A stretch of 64,000 nucleotides of DNA from positions 28,126,804 through 28,190,803 of the forward strand of contig NC_084888.1 in the NCBI RefSeq assembly GCF_958979055.1, in the 5' to 3' direction. How positions within the stretch are numbered: the stretch's first letter is position 1; each line of letters begins with the position of its first letter. This stretch comes from Alnus glutinosa. Lineage: Eukaryota > Streptophyta > Magnoliopsida > Fagales > Betulaceae. Below are positions 33,022 to 45,660 of this stretch, in pieces. The translations under genes and the position numbers were made by a program. Below the pieces are notes generated by a model. That model worked only from the letters and a program-made list of their open reading frames with translations. It ran no database searches and had not been told where the DNA came from.

Positions 33022-35448
33022 CAAAAATATTGCTATATATTTCATGGCGCCTGAACAGAAATTGAAAGCTTGAACTTCTTTTTGGCAAGTGGTTTTAAAT
33101 TGCTTTAGCCGTGGCCTCACAGAATAGGAATATTACACGATCATCACTCGATTACTTAACCAAATAGCCTTCAGTAATTTCAGGCTTCTGTAGCTACGTA
33201 CGTACAGTCCTCTATGTGATATTGAAACCTTGCCGAAGGTACCTGGAAGGCACCTCTAGCTCTAAGGTTTGAGAATAATACTAACTACCTTCATATATGA
33301 ACTTTCACACGGCATCAACGCATCTAAAATATGCTCAGAGGTTGGTATTTTTGGAAAATTCTCTGGCAACATTTAATAGCAATATATTTTACATATATAG
33401 ATAATATTGCGTTTGATGCTCAAGAAGAAAAATTCAAAAATCTAGAAAGGGCGTAGCTCACGGAAGAGCAATTAATTAAACACCACATTGCTGACACTGT
33501 AGAAGACTCCGTTGTTCGACTCTTTTATATATATATATATATATACACTTTAGCTCCTCACCTAGCTAGTATCACTTTTGCATTTATTACATCAAATTTT
33601 CAAGTGTTTTTTTTAAAAATAAAAAATAAAAAAAAAATAATTTTATTATTTCTTTTCTTTTTATAGATAAAAAGTGATATTTGAGCCGGTCAAACTATCA
33701 TCCTGTATCAAATAAGCCACTTTGCTGCTAGCAATTCATGATGTTAAAATGGACGGTAAAGAGGTCACATGATCTCTTTTAAACATTTTTCACCAAAATA
33801 TTCTTAAAACTAATTAAATAGTAAATCAATTTTTTTTTTTAAAAAAAAAAAAAAATAGGGGTTGGCCAAACAACCGTCACAGACTATGGAAAAAGTTAGC
33901 ATGGGTGGCTCGAGCCTTAAGCGACTTAGGCGGTTGCTTAAGGCTCCCAATTGAATAAGGCCCCCAGCTAATAATTATACAATATATATAGAAGAAAAAA
34001 AAATTAAGGTTAAAAAAACATTTTAAGGCTCTAATATGGTAAGTCAATAAAATACTCTTTAATTAAGGCCTTCACTTAATAATTGTACAATAAAGGTTAT
34101 TTTCAAAAAAAAAAATTTAAGACTCGAATATGGTAAAAATTTAATAAATAGTTTCTAATTAAGGCCATGGTAAAAGTAATTAAAAATTCGAAGTCTCGTT
34201 ATTCAAAAAAAAAAAAAAAAAAAAACCATAAATTATTGGAACATCCTTATTTACTATTTCTAAAAGCCTCATTTTTACATTCATAAATTAGTCCAACGTG
34301 CATAATTTATTATCTAACGTTCATTTGAATTGAATGTTTAGAAAAATATAAAAAGTCTTCAAAGTGCATAAATTCTCATTATTTGTGTTGGAACATGACA
34401 AACCATTAGAATGGATTCTTGCAGGAAGTAGCATACTCATGTTGCCTGCTGAAATAATCAATAGAATTACATCTTCGGTGAGTCTTTAATGTCCAATAAT
34501 TTTTTCCGTATTATGTTTTATTACAAATCATTCTTTATAGAACTTATTTCTATTTTTCTCTTTATTTTTCTTTAAATTTTATTATTTTATGTCTTTGAAT
34601 CAAGTAATAACTAATAAGTCATTCTATATCTAATAAGTTATATATATTAAAAAAAAAAAAAAAAAGTGTTAAAATACATTTTACAAATACAAGAGAGTGC
34701 TCTAATTGACATATTAAATAATAAAAAATATTAAAATAAAATTAATTTAATTAATATTTAAATATATGAAAATGGTCTCACTTAATTAAACTTGTTGCCT
34801 TATGCCTTAAAACTTATCGAGACAGCCCTGGAGGTTAATTAGGATAGTTTGGCTGCCTTTGCTTTTTTAAATTTTTTGTTTTGTTTTTGTTCCGTTTATT
34901 TTATTTTTAAATAATTGTACTTTTTTATGATCGTGTTACATTGTTTCGTGGCATAAATATAAAAGTAGATAACGGTAATTCAAGGACCTAAAATGTTTTT
35001 TATGTTTTATTTTTTTCTTATTATTGAGAGAAACGTTAGTATATAAGACTCCCTAGTTTGAAATGCAATAGAATTGTTAATCCTAGTAGAATTTTGTTGT
35101 TACTCGTAAGGGTTCAAATTGTTCAATATATATATATAGGACGAGACGGATTTTTTTCAATATTAGTTCCTATATATAACATAAAAATCTTAACCGTTCA
35201 TTAAAGGGTGCCAACGTAGATCGATGTCCTGCGGAGATTCAATAGATGAACGACTGAGATTGATTGGAAATATTATAAATTAACCTGTTGTACATGGGAT
35301 TTGTTTCCCTAGCAAGGAACGTACGTACGTACTTTAATTCCAGATATATAGACGAAACTCAAAAGCCTCCCATAAACCCTAGCACTATTCCGGCCATCCC
35401 AATCTCTCGGATTGTTTCTCGATCTGTCTCTGCTGACACAAAGCAATT
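33022..35448. other. TE-derived spacer between BRIZ1 and the flotillin gene
   Basis: No gene is seen. About 33901-34831 looks like a worn hAT-type element: the left part begins GGGTGGCTCGAGCC and the right end reads TCGAGACAGCCCTGG, whose reverse complement starts CCAGGGCTGTCTCGA. The interior is A+T rich with repeated AATTAAGGC and TAATAATTGTACAAT motifs. The 8-bp flanks match poorly. Bits of a GGTTGGCCAAACAACC / TTTGGCTGCC foldback core lie on either side. A TA repeat occurs at about 33526-33545. Confidence 0.4.
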
Positions 35449-37805
35449 ATGTGGTGGAAAGTAGCCGGTCCGTCGGAGTACCTGGCCATCACCGGTTGGG
35501 GCATCGACGACATACGCCTGGAGAAGAAGGCATGGGTCCTGCCGGGGCAGAAGTGCTCTCGCTTTGACGTGTCCCCAGTGAACTACACCTTCGAGGTCGA
35601 GGCCATGTCCGATGAGAAGCTCCCTTTCGTCCTCCCCGCCGTCTTTACCATCGGCCCACGTGTCGATGACATGGACAGCCTCCTCCTCTACGCAAAGCTC
35701 ATCTCCCCCCACGACAAGCTCTCCAACCATGTGAACGAGCTTGTTCGGGGCATCATCGAGGGCGAGACACGTGTGCTTGCCGCCTCCATGACCATGGAGG
35801 AAATCTTCAAGGGTACCAAGGAATTCAAGAAAGAGGTTTTCGAAAAGGTTCAGCTTGAACTCAATCAGTTTGGGCTTCTCATCTACAACGCTAACGTCAA
35901 ACAGCTCGTTGATGTGCGTGGGCATGAATATTTCTCATACCTTGGCCAGAAAACCCAGATGGAGGCTGCCAATCAAGCCAAGGTACACCATTCTTCTCAA
36001 AATCTCTCTTTACGTTTTTTTTTTTAAAAATAAATAAAAAAAAAAGAACTTCAATTATAATTTCCGATATTTCAATCACTTTTATAATTAAGTACTCAAA
36101 TTTTAAAAAGTGTTAATTTATGGTATATATCTTTCAATTTTTTTCAATTTCAACAATATATCCATTATAATTTTTCATTAAATCTTATTAAAATTTTCAA
36201 AATACCTCTATGTTTTTTTCTCAGAGATTCAAGCAATTTTTGCAAATTTGGTTAAATTCTAACAAACACTTAAATTTTTGCATTTTTTTTTCTTTTTTTT
36301 TTTCTCCTAAAAAATTGAGGGATATTTTGAAAATTTTGACAGGATTTAACGAAAAATTCTAAGGGAGAGTTAAAATTGAAAAAAAAAAATTGAAAGATGA
36401 ATATCTTAAATTGACACTTTTTAAAGTTTGAGTACTTAATGACTAAAAATAAAAGATTATAAGTGAAGGTTTTATTTTTTTTATTTTTATATGATTCTAA
36501 ATTTTTGTTAGTTCACAGTTCAGTTTTGTGTTCATAAATTGGTACTTTTAAAAGTTTAAGTACTTAATGACTAAAAATAAAAGATTATAATTGAAGTTTT
36601 TATTTTTTTTATTTTTATATGATTCTAAATTTTTGTTAGTTCACAGTTCAGTTTTGTGTTCATATATAACCAATGATGATTTAATTAGCTAGGAGAATTT
36701 TTATTCGACATTTGAAATTAGTGAGTTTGGTTACAGATTGATGTTTCCGAGGCGAAGAAGAAGGGTGAGATCGGAGCAAAGTTGCGGGAAGGTCAAACCA
36801 CACAAAACGCTGCGAAAATTGACGCGGAGACGAAGATCATATCGACTCAAAGGCAAGGAGAGGCCGAGAAGGAGGAAATTAGAGTTAAGACTGACGTGAA
36901 AATATTTAAGAACCAGAAGGAAGCTGAACAGGTCCAGTCGAATGCTGAGTTGGCCACTAGGAACGCCGGGTGGGCCCAGTCTTCTGAGCTGGCACAGGTG
37001 GAGGCGGCAAAGGCGGTGGCCTTAAGGGAGGCTGAGTTGCAGTGCCAGGTGGAGAGGAAGAACGCGTTGACTCAGATCGAGAAACTCAAAGCCGACCAGC
37101 TCAGTAAGGCTGCTGTGGAGTACGAAATCAAGGTATATATACAGTAGTTTGCTTTCGCTTCTTTGTGTTAGATTTTTGATTATTTAACTACAACTAAGTA
37201 ATAGTTTTCAACTGTAATTAAGTTACAGTCATAAGTGATAATCGCCAATTGTAACTTGAATTCTTTAATAAGCGCAACATTGATGATATATGCAGGTGCA
37301 AGAGGCAAATTGGGAGCTGTACAACAAGCAAAGAGCAGCAGATGCAGTCTTTTATGAACAACAAAAAGTTGCCGAGGCACAGAAGGCAAGCGCAGATGCG
37401 AGTTTTTATGCTCGCCAGCAAGCGGCGAACAGTGAGCTATATGCAAAGAAGAAAGAGGCAGAAGGAATTAGCGCACTCGCGCAAGCTGAAGGCTTTTACT
37501 TGAACACCCTATTGAAACAGCTCGGAGGAAATTACACCGCCCTAAGGGACTACATGATGATCAACAAGAACATGTTCCAAGACATTGCGAAGATTAATGC
37601 GGAGGCAGTCCATGGATTGCAGCCCAAGATTAGCATTTGGTCCAACGGAAAAGGCGGCGAAGATGGCACAAATGGAGCCATGAAGGGTGTCGCCGAGATA
37701 TACAGTGCTCTGCCGCCTTTGATGAAGACTGTGCATGAGCAGACTGGGATGCTGCCACCTGCTTGGCTGGGCACTTTAACTGATGTTACTCCCAATTCTA
37801 ATTAA
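35449..37805 (+). CDS. Flotillin-like protein (3 exons)
   Basis: Scaffold protein of sterol-rich plasma-membrane microdomains, linked in plants to endocytosis and symbiont or pathogen entry. Exons 35449-35982, 36737-37132 and 37296-37805 (all GT-AG, phase 0) give 479 aa, the usual plant length. The N-terminal SPFH/Band-7 domain (about 1-175) starts [20 protein letters not shown] and includes [20 protein letters not shown]. Residues 179-400 form Ala/Glu/Lys-rich coiled coil ([40 protein letters not shown]). The conserved tail has [20 protein letters not shown] and [20 protein letters not shown]. There is no signal peptide or transmembrane span; membrane contact in this family is by acylation or a buried hairpin. 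A conserved ...Cys37 near the start (QKCSRFD) could be acylated (inference). Intron 1 holds a MITE and a tandem duplication. G+C-rich exon 1 contrasts with its A+T-rich surroundings but is typical of such genes. Confidence 0.93.
36048..36470. mobile_element. Foldback MITE in flotillin intron 1
   Basis: The left half runs ACTTCAATTATAATTTCCGA, then AAGTACTCAAATTTTAAAAAG and ATATCTTTCAATTTTTTT. The right half mirrors it (AAATTGAAAGATGAATATC, CTTTTTAAAGTTTGAGTACTT, TTATAAGTGAAGG). The centre is A+T rich. No clean target duplication was read. Confidence 0.6.
36423..36664. repeat. 128-bp tandem duplication at the MITE edge, flotillin intron 1
   Basis: AAAGTTTGAGTACTTAATGA begins at 36423 and again (one base different) at 36551. 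The following ~110 bases, through TTCACAGTTCAGTTTTGTG, are nearly identical. The first copy overlaps the right arm of the MITE, so the duplication followed the insertion. Confidence 0.85.
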
Positions 37806-38096
37806 TTAAGATGTTTGCTTTTATGCTAGTGTGGACATAATAATCTTATTGAAACTATTTAGCTTGATGCCTAGGGTTAATGTTTATTTGTAATCAACTT
37901 TTTAGGGAGCTTTCTATTCCCTAGACCTTTCTCTTTGTGAGGTCATTTATGCTGGTTTCTTGGCAATAATACAAAAGAGTTATTGTTTCAAAAATGGAGA
38001 AGATCCAAATTCCAGTTTGTTAAGTAACAATTTTTGCTGACATGATCAGTTTGGTACTTTCACTACACTTACGGTACTTGTGTTGTTTTCTCTTCT

Positions 38097-38128
<32 letters not shown>

Positions 38129-38655
38129 CTAAAAAAATAAAAAAAATAATAAAAAATTGAATAAGAAAAGGGGTTACAAGATAGGATCATTTACACTCCT
38201 GATCCGAAAGAAAGAAAGAGTGGACGATCTTAAAATTGAAAAAGGTGTAAGCATCCCAACACAAAATAAAAACAGTGCAGAAATATATACAAAATGTAAG
38301 AAATGGGCAATATGCTCAACATATCAGCCAGTTATACTTTTTACCGGTAGGTCCAGGTTTTGACAATCTGCTCCAACAAGTCAACAGTCTGCTACTGCAA
38401 AGGCTCTTCAACTCCCTAAGGCAAAAAAGCTTGCAAGGTACATGGTAGTCCACGAAGGCAAGTCAATGAACAATCAAATTTAAACTAATAAAAAATCATT
38501 CACCTAATTACAGAAACTAAATATATTACATTCACAAGGAAAAACGAATGCAAAGAAAGGATTTCTGGATTGATCACAAGAAGTGGATGCTTGCGAAAAT
38601 GCTGAAAAAAGTAAACAAACGAAACATTGGTTTGATATAAGAGGCCATGACAAGA
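37806..38655. other. Convergent 3' region between flotillin and F-box genes
   Basis: This region should hold both 3' UTRs. A T-run lies at about 38102-38128. No further gene is supported. Confidence 0.5.
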
Positions 38656-40077
38656 TCAGCACATCCATGACAGGTCCTGCCTGAAAATGATAGATTTTGC
38701 AGCTCCATGAACACCTCGATCAGAAATTTGAGGACAGTCTTCAACAGCCAGCAATTCCAGTTTGTATGACCCAACAAGTGGCTTTAAGCCATCATCAGAA
38801 ATCCCCAAACACTTGCTCAATCTTAGAACGCGTAATTGGGGAAACTGGCTCACAAGCTGCAGACCCTCATCACTAATCTCTTGGCATCTGACAAGTTCCA
38901 GGGTTTCAAGATAATGAGCAGAGCAAAGGGCCTCCATCCCAAGATCATTGAATGAATACACATGGTCAAGAGCAAGTTCACGAACAGGGCACATTTGAAT
39001 CAAAGTAAGCATTCCATTTAATGTAAATGAAGAAAATGAAGGGAACTCTCCATCAGAAAAAGATATCCTCACTGATTCAAGCATCGAACAGCTCTCAGCC
39101 ACAGCTTTTAAACTCTCGTCTGTCAATCTCAAAGGATTGTTCATCAAAAGAGGCAGCGAGAAATCGGATGGAACTCGCAATGAAATGAACCGAAGATTTC
39201 TTGATCTTTGAGCTAAGCCAATGATATCACAGTCCCTTACCCCAACACACATATCTAAGTGAATCTTCTCCAAGTTCTTGCACTTCCCCAACACACAAGC
39301 AAGACCTCTCCCTGGGCTGATTATGCAATTCACCAAGCTAAGCTCCAGCATATTTTCACACGGGACCCATTGCTTTTGCCATCGATCCACAGCTAACCTA
39401 TCATAAACTTTCATATATCGGTAATTAGCATCCACCTCAAATTGCAACCTTTTCAGTTTTCGCCAACAAAGACCTAGCTTAATTAAATCACCTTCCCCAA
39501 TTGCTCTGCAATTCTTAATTGAAAGGTCCTCAAGTGTTTCAAGCTTGCCAAGATATTCAAGCCATTCAACACTGGTAACATTCAGACATCTGATAAGGTG
39601 GAGAACAGCTAGATTTCTGCAACCCACAACAAGAGACAATATGCCACAACCTGAAATTCTAGGGGTGAAATTCAACTTCAAAGCAGAAAGCTTGGAGCAA
39701 GAAGCCAAGTAACGAAGACCCACATCTGTAATGAAAGTGCAGTAGCTTAAGGTAAGATTAGTCAGAGAAGGGCAGCAACTGGCAAGGATGAGAAGCCCTT
39801 GGTCATCCAATTGTTTTCCTAGTTTGGACATCCAACCAGAGTAAGCTATCTCCACCTTTGCCAAGTTTGGAAACCTATTGCATAGGGAAGTCAAAGCTTC
39901 GTTTGCAGGGTCTAATCCACAGCCGACCCGAATGGATTGTCTCTGTTCATTGTCCAACTCATGAAGACGTTTACATGCTAAAGACACACAGTTTCTGTCA
40001 TTGGTTCTCTTGATCCTCCCCAAAATCTCCCAAACTAAATGGTCTGGTAAACCATCCATCAAAACTACAGAAAACAA
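38656..40077 (-). CDS. F-box/LRR protein (473 aa, single coding exon)
   Basis: Likely substrate receptor of an SCF ubiquitin ligase. The F-box is near the N-terminus (GLPDHLVWEILGRIKRTNDR, then NCVSLACKRLHELDNEQRQ, about residues 9-50). The rest is cysteine-containing leucine-rich repeats of about 25 residues (for example LTLSYCTFITDVGLRYLA; LRLSKCLGISDDGLKPL; LAVEDCPQISDRGVHGAAKS). Two Met codons lie at the start (residues 1 and 7); the second opens MDGLPDHL, the usual F-box lead-in, so initiation at residue 7 is possible. A splice acceptor just upstream of the ATG suggests an intron in the 5' UTR. The coding part is uninterrupted and the last repeats are complete, so the gene looks intact. 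It most resembles plant F-box/LRR proteins of the FBL14-like RNI group. The substrate is unknown. It is transcribed convergently with the flotillin gene. Confidence 0.92.
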   Translation of the reverse strand: MFSVVLMDGLPDHLVWEILGRIKRTNDRNCVSLACKRLHELDNEQRQSIRVGCGLDPANEALTSLCNRFPNLAKVEIAYSGWMSKLGKQLDDQGLLILASCCPSLTNLTLSYCTFITDVGLRYLASCSKLSALKLNFTPRISGCGILSLVVGCRNLAVLHLIRCLNVTSVEWLEYLGKLETLEDLSIKNCRAIGEGDLIKLGLCWRKLKRLQFEVDANYRYMKVYDRLAVDRWQKQWVPCENMLELSLVNCIISPGRGLACVLGKCKNLEKIHLDMCVGVRDCDIIGLAQRSRNLRFISLRVPSDFSLPLLMNNPLRLTDESLKAVAESCSMLESVRISFSDGEFPSFSSFTLNGMLTLIQMCPVRELALDHVYSFNDLGMEALCSAHYLETLELVRCQEISDEGLQLVSQFPQLRVLRLSKCLGISDDGLKPLVGSYKLELLAVEDCPQISDRGVHGAAKSIIFRQDLSWMC

Positions 40078-40088
40078 TGATCAACCAC

Positions 40089-40745
40089 CTGAAATTGTGG
40101 CAAACATGCACCAATATGCACTTTCAGTTTAGAATACAGGGAAAAGACCTTGTATTAATCACTCTGCCCCACAGTTTCGTTCACAATTTTTTCCCCTTTT
40201 TTACAAAGCCAAGAACAAAATGCAGAATGTGCTGTAGATAATCAATTAAGAAACTATAAGTATATTAAATTTCACAAATTCACAAATAAATTTCCCAGAT
40301 CAGATTTTAAGCAGCCAATTTATGCTTCAGAAATCAAACCTTAAATGCAAAAAGAAGCAAGAAGCCAGAGGACTAACCATTACACAAATATTAGAGTTCA
40401 AATCAGGACAAATGGAAATGAATGATATCAAATTGAAGGATCCATTAAAGAAGAAAAAGAGATTATCATCTCATCTAAGCTATCTCAAATTATATTCCAC
40501 AAACAACGACACCTACTACGAGAACAAAGACACAAAACCCAGCAAAAGACGCATTCAAATTTCAAAGGGCACATAAGTAATAGATTCGGAAAGATATAAA
40601 ATTCGAATCAGTTTCATTCGGCCAGACGATAATGTCGGAGATTTCTCTCCGAAGAATTCCAGACATGATTGTAACAGAGAACCAAGATCTGAAACTAGGT
40701 ACCTTTCTGACAGTAGATAATAACAGAAACTGTATGAAATGTTAC
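40089..40745 (-). other. Probable 5' UTR intron of the F-box/LRR gene
   Basis: On the minus strand GTGTTCAG|GTAAC at 40746/40745 is a good donor. CAATTTCAG|GTGG at 40089/40088 is a good acceptor, 11 bases before the ATG. The resulting leader exon would start somewhere upstream of 40746 (about 40750-40850). Long first introns in plant 5' UTRs often raise expression. Inferred from splice signals only. Confidence 0.5.
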
Positions 40746-41067
40746 CTGAACACGAAGCGAAAAAGGGATCTTATTCAGATTTGACGATGCTAAGGAGAAA
40801 GCTGTTGAAGAAAGATATTCCGACAGATATTTATTGCTGACTTTATTACCATGCGGTTACTTGTCCTGTTGGAACTTGGAAGGTTTGAATGCAAATTGCG
40901 GAAAGGACACAAATTTGTTACAAATTTTCTTCCAACTCGGCTTCTAGAATACTTGTATGAATTGTTACTTATAGCGGTATACATCATCCAATATTATTTG
41001 AATTTTACAAAAAAATGTGGTAATTTTAACTTCATATATATATATATCATTAGATACATTATCTTTA

Positions 41068-41444
41068 GGGATAACTTCGCAAAATAGTATTGAATTATAC
41101 GCCGTTTTGAGATAAGGTTATAAAACGAGCAAACGTCTTAAAGTGAAATATTAACGTTTCCAAACGTCTCACTTAAAGCTACTCTGTTAAGATTTGTAAG
41201 AATTTAATGAAATTTACAAAAATACCCATATCTGATTTTTTTTTTTAAATTATATATTTTTAAAAAAAGAAACAAAAAACAATGGTATTTTGAGAATTTT
41301 GATAGAATTTAACAGCAAATCCTAACGGAGTACTCTTAAGTGAGACGTTTGGAAACGTGAATACCCCAGTTTAAGACGTTTGCTAATTCAATACACTTAT
41401 CTCAAAACGGCGTATAATTCAATACTCTTTTATGAAGTTATTTC
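41068..41444. mobile_element. Foldback MITE in the divergent promoter region
   Basis: The left arm GGGATAACTTCGCAAAATAG, then TATTGAATTATACGCCGTTT, pairs with the right arm, whose reverse complement reads GAAATAACTTCATAAAAGAG, then the same TATTGAATTATACGCC. Inner arms repeat CAAACGTCT and CACTTAAG blocks. The arms are about 130 bp. It lies between the F-box gene (minus) and the aminotransferase gene (plus). Confidence 0.7.
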
Positions 41445-42571
41445 ATAACTTAAAATTCTGATCATAAAATTAATACTATGAAATATTGAGGATCTATTTC
41501 GTTTTGAACTTTAATAACATATGCTTCTCCCGTGCTGAAAAAGCACATTACAGATAATGGGTAAGAAGATCCGACCCAATTTAGAGGAATTTAGAAAGTT
41601 CTGTCTCCGTGGAATGACCATTAGTTTTGGTAGGCTATGGCCCATAAGTCTACGAAATTCAGAAGACCAAAACCGCCCATTTCTACTTAGAAAACTTGAA
41701 AGAGAGGCAATGGGTTTGTGCACTAAGAACCCAAAAGCCCATAATCTCATTAGTGGGTCTGGGCCAAGTAGAGGTCCGAGTCCATTTATTCTTCAGCTTT
41801 GTAGTTTGGTTCCGTTAAATTTTTTGACTCATCACAAATTTATCTTTTCTCTTGCAATTGGCGGACCAACAGAGTCTATTTAGGTTTGCGATTTAAAAAT
41901 AAAAATTTAAAAATATAATTTTTAAAAATTCAGTTAAGTAATAATAAAATTGCAATAGCTTTTAAAAGTATTTGTTTTAAAAAATACATCATATTACCTG
42001 CAATTTGAAAACGTAGATTTTTTACGTTTTAAATTGTAATTTTTTTTAAAAAAAAGGAATTCCCAAACTATCTATTTTCTACGATTTAATTTAAAATTAA
42101 ATTTTTTTCTACAAAATTGCAATGGAAAACACACACTTTGTTTAACGTTAATTAAATTTCAAAGGAATTAATTAATCACGTACGTTTTCGTTTCTTGACA
42201 TGCAGAGAATATGATATGGAGTATTGAACGTCAACAATGACTCGTAGCAGTTAATTGGAGGCACGGGAAGCGTCATGCGACAGAACAATCTGCGACTTTA
42301 CAAACCTATGAAGAGCCAAAGACCACGTTTGACGTAATCCTTTCGCTTTCCCTCCATATTTGCCACGTAAAATAACCCAATCAAACTGAAGCCTTCACGT
42401 AAGCAAACTCAAATTTCCACCAAAAACTGATTATCTTAATCTTTCCCTTTCACCCCCATCAGAATCGAATCAGTGCAGCATTTTCGCTATTATTGCTCTA
42501 CTTTTGTTTTTGTGTGCCTAAAACGCTACATAATTCAGCGATTCTATTCCCTATAATCAAACTCTTTTCAT

Positions 42572-42581
42572 CTATTTAAAC
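42572..42581 (+). promoter_or_regulatory. Probable TATA box of the acetylornithine aminotransferase gene
   Basis: CTATTTAAAC lies 50-59 bases before the start codon. It is the only well-placed TATA-like site. It predicts a start of transcription near 42603 and a short leader of about 25-30 bases. Confidence 0.5.
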
Positions 42582-42630
42582 CCCCCACACGCTTGCTTCA
42601 TTTCACAACACCAATTAACCGCAAATAACG

Positions 42631-44704
42631 ATGACTTCTCTCCAGTACTTTTCTCTCAACCGTCCTGTTTTTCCGGCTACCCATCTCCACCGTCCGGGCA
42701 TCAGGCACCTTCAGGTGAGCGCGTGCGCCAACGTGGAAGTTCAGGCGCCGAGTTCCGTGAAGAAGCAAGGGGTGAGTAAGGAGGTGATGGAGGCGGCGGG
42801 GAGGGTTCTGGTGGGAACGTATGCCAGAGTGCCAGTGGTGCTTTCCAGGGGCAAAGGCTGTAAATTGTACGATCCCGAGGGGCGAGAGTATCTGGACTTG
42901 TCGGCCGGGATCGCCGTGAACGTGCTCGGACACGCCGACTCTGATTGGCTCCGGGCGGTAACAGAGCAGGCCGCTACGCTCACCCACGTCAGCAATGTCT
43001 TTTATTCAATCCCTCAGGTAGAAATTAAACTTTTCTTTTCATCTAATTATCTTCGTTCTGAGTAAAATTTCTAACTCCATGAAGCAAACGTGTTGTTGAT
43101 GAAGGTGGAGCTCGCAAAACGCCTTGTGGCCTCTTCTTTTGCTGATCGTGTATTTTTCTCGAACTCCGGAACAGAAGCTAACGAAGCTGCTATAAAATTC
43201 GCAAGAAAGTTTCAAAGATTTACACGCCCCGATGAGAAACAGCCCGCAACGGAGTTCGTTTCCTTTAGCAACAGCTTCCATGGGAGAACTATGGGGTCCC
43301 TTGCGTTGACGAGCAAAGAGAATTACCGATCACCCTTCGAGCCCGTCATGCCCGGAGTTACTTTCTTGGAGTACGGAAATATAGAAGCTGCAACACAACT
43401 GATTCAGCGCAGAAAAATTGCTGCTGTGTTTGTGGAACCGATCCAGGGTGAAGGCGGCGTATATAGTGCAACAAAGGAGTTCTTATATGCCTTGCGTAAA
43501 GCTTGTGATGATTCTGGTTCTCTCCTGGTTTTTGACGAGGTACGTATATACGACGCAGCGTTATTCATTTTGGAAATATATAAATTATGTACAGTAATTT
43601 AGATAACAAGTTGCACATACATGGCATTTTGGGTCAGATTCAGATTCCTAGTAATTTTCTGCAATCCGAACAAATGTACGTGAGCAAAGTTTTATGAGGT
43701 TCACCTGCTTCAACAAGTGGGTGCACTGTTCGAGATCTATTCAGACAAAATTTATGTTAAATAAGGGTCAAACTAAATTTTTAAGCCTAAAAATACATAT
43801 ATATTTAACTTAATAAAGATAATTTAAAAATGTAGAGACCCCCTTGTCTATCTATGGGTTCGTCCATGTGGATGGATAAGTTTATAAGAGCTCTCTTAAC
43901 GATCTAAACAGCAAAATTGTTAAGATCTTTGTCCTCTTGCATCGAGGATAAAGTTGACATGTTGGAATGTTTTAACACGTAGCCATACAAATAGTTAGAG
44001 ATTGCTTAATTAACGAAAGTCATTATGTTTATCTTGTTTAAATTTAGGTTCGTGTAAGAATTTAACTTTAAATTTTATTTTTTTTTTCCTTTTTTGTTTT
44101 TTTGTTTTTTTTGGCTAGACCACGTACAGTTCAACTGCTGATTGTTAAAAAATGTTTATTTAATTCATAGGTTCAATGTGGATTGGGCCGTACTGGTTAT
44201 CTTTGGGCACATGAAATATATGATGTATTCCCTGATATAATGACACTTGCCAAGCCTCTTGCCGGAGGTCTTCCCATAGGAGCTGTGCTAGTGACTGAAA
44301 AAGTTGCCTCCGCCATAACTTATGGAGATCATGGAACCACTTTTGCCGGCGGCCCCCTTGTCTGTAAAGCCGCCCTTACCGTTTTGGATAAAATCTTGAG
44401 ACCTGGCTTTTTGGCCAGTGTTTCAAAGAAAGGTCACTACTTTAAAGAGATGCTGATTAAAAAGCTAGGAGGAAATTCTCATGTGAGAGAAGTACGAGGT
44501 GTAGGCCTTATTGTTGGGATAGAACTGGATGTGTCTGCCTCGCCGCTTGTCAATGCTTGTCTAAATTCTGGCCTTCTTGTATTAACTGCTGGAAAAGGAA
44601 ATGTTGTTAGGATTGTGCCACCATTGATCATCACAGAGCAGGAATTGGAGAAGGCAGCTGAGATTCTGCATCAATGTTTGCCGGCACTTGATCGACATGG
44701 GTAA
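42631..44704 (+). CDS. WIN1: Acetylornithine aminotransferase, chloroplastic (3 exons)
   Basis: PLP enzyme converting N-acetylglutamate semialdehyde to N-acetylornithine in arginine synthesis, in the plastid. WIN1/TUP5 is the Arabidopsis name; orthology here is inferred. Exons 42631-43017, 43105-43539 and 44171-44704 (phase 0) give 451 aa, the normal plant size. A leader of about 40 residues ([20 protein letters not shown]) precedes the class-III aminotransferase core. Visible motifs are [16 protein letters not shown] (PLP phosphate), [37 protein letters not shown] (Asp273 pairs with the PLP ring) and [14 protein letters not shown] with catalytic Lys302. [14 protein letters not shown] follows, where relatives often have GSTFAGNPLVC; G for N is a mild change. 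The C-terminus keeps [16 protein letters not shown]. Intron 1 is only 87 bp. All key residues are present. Confidence 0.94.
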
Positions 44705-45660
44705 CTGAAACAAGGAATGCTAATTTCAGTACTGTCTTGTTGCAAGTGATCAGAACTGTAACATGTTCATACTGATAAAATAATATCATTCCAAACATGT
44801 TTTCTAGGTGATTGAGAAAAGTTATGCATGTTCAACCAATTTCTTCTGCTTGATCGAGAAATATCACTCGATCTCAATGTTACAATCTTGTCTTGATTTG
44901 AAAAAATATATAAATATCTGCTAAGAGTGCTATATATAACTATTTTATTTCTTTCCATGTAACCGTTATTCCTTTTATTTTCTAGCTAGTTAGTCGCGTG
45001 TTGTTTCCACGTTAAGTAGTATAAGTCAATTCTAATCATATTAGGTATGTATTTCTATAAGAACATTTTCATAAGAATCGCTTGATTGATGATTCAATCT
45101 TAATTTTTCATAGGTATATAGTAATAGTTTCTCTATTTAAAGGCTATCGTTATATTATGAATATATAAAGGAAAATAATAATTAATCAAAATTAACACTT
45201 GTCTTGTGAGGTTCAAGTTCCCTCTAAGAACCTAAATTATCCCGTTACGAGCTTAGATTCATAACACTCAATCCCTTCTTTGGCCTTAGAATCTCAAGAG
45301 AAACAATATGAATTTCTTTTTTCGCATGCAATTTTGTGCAATTAAAAGGCAATTGCTTAAGGCCTTTCAAGAAACAGTGCCTCAAATAATAGCACTAAAA
45401 AGCCCTTAAGAAATAACTTTCCAAAAAACCCTTAATGGCAGTATATTTAATTAGTGATGAAAACAATTAACTATCTTATAAGTTCAGACCATATATAACA
45501 TGCTTACCTTAAATATATTTTGCTACGAGCTAGGAAAAGAATAAAGAAAGATCGAGGAACAACAATAATATGTAATTAAGGAGAAAATATAAAACTAAAT
45601 AAAGATCAAGAGAATATCAAGAAAGATATCTACAATAATCAAATAAATAGTATTAAGAGA

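Noticed and set aside
35359..35925. 188-codon minus-strand ORF
   Set aside because: It is an antisense shadow of flotillin exon 1, whose high third-position G+C removes stops on the other strand.
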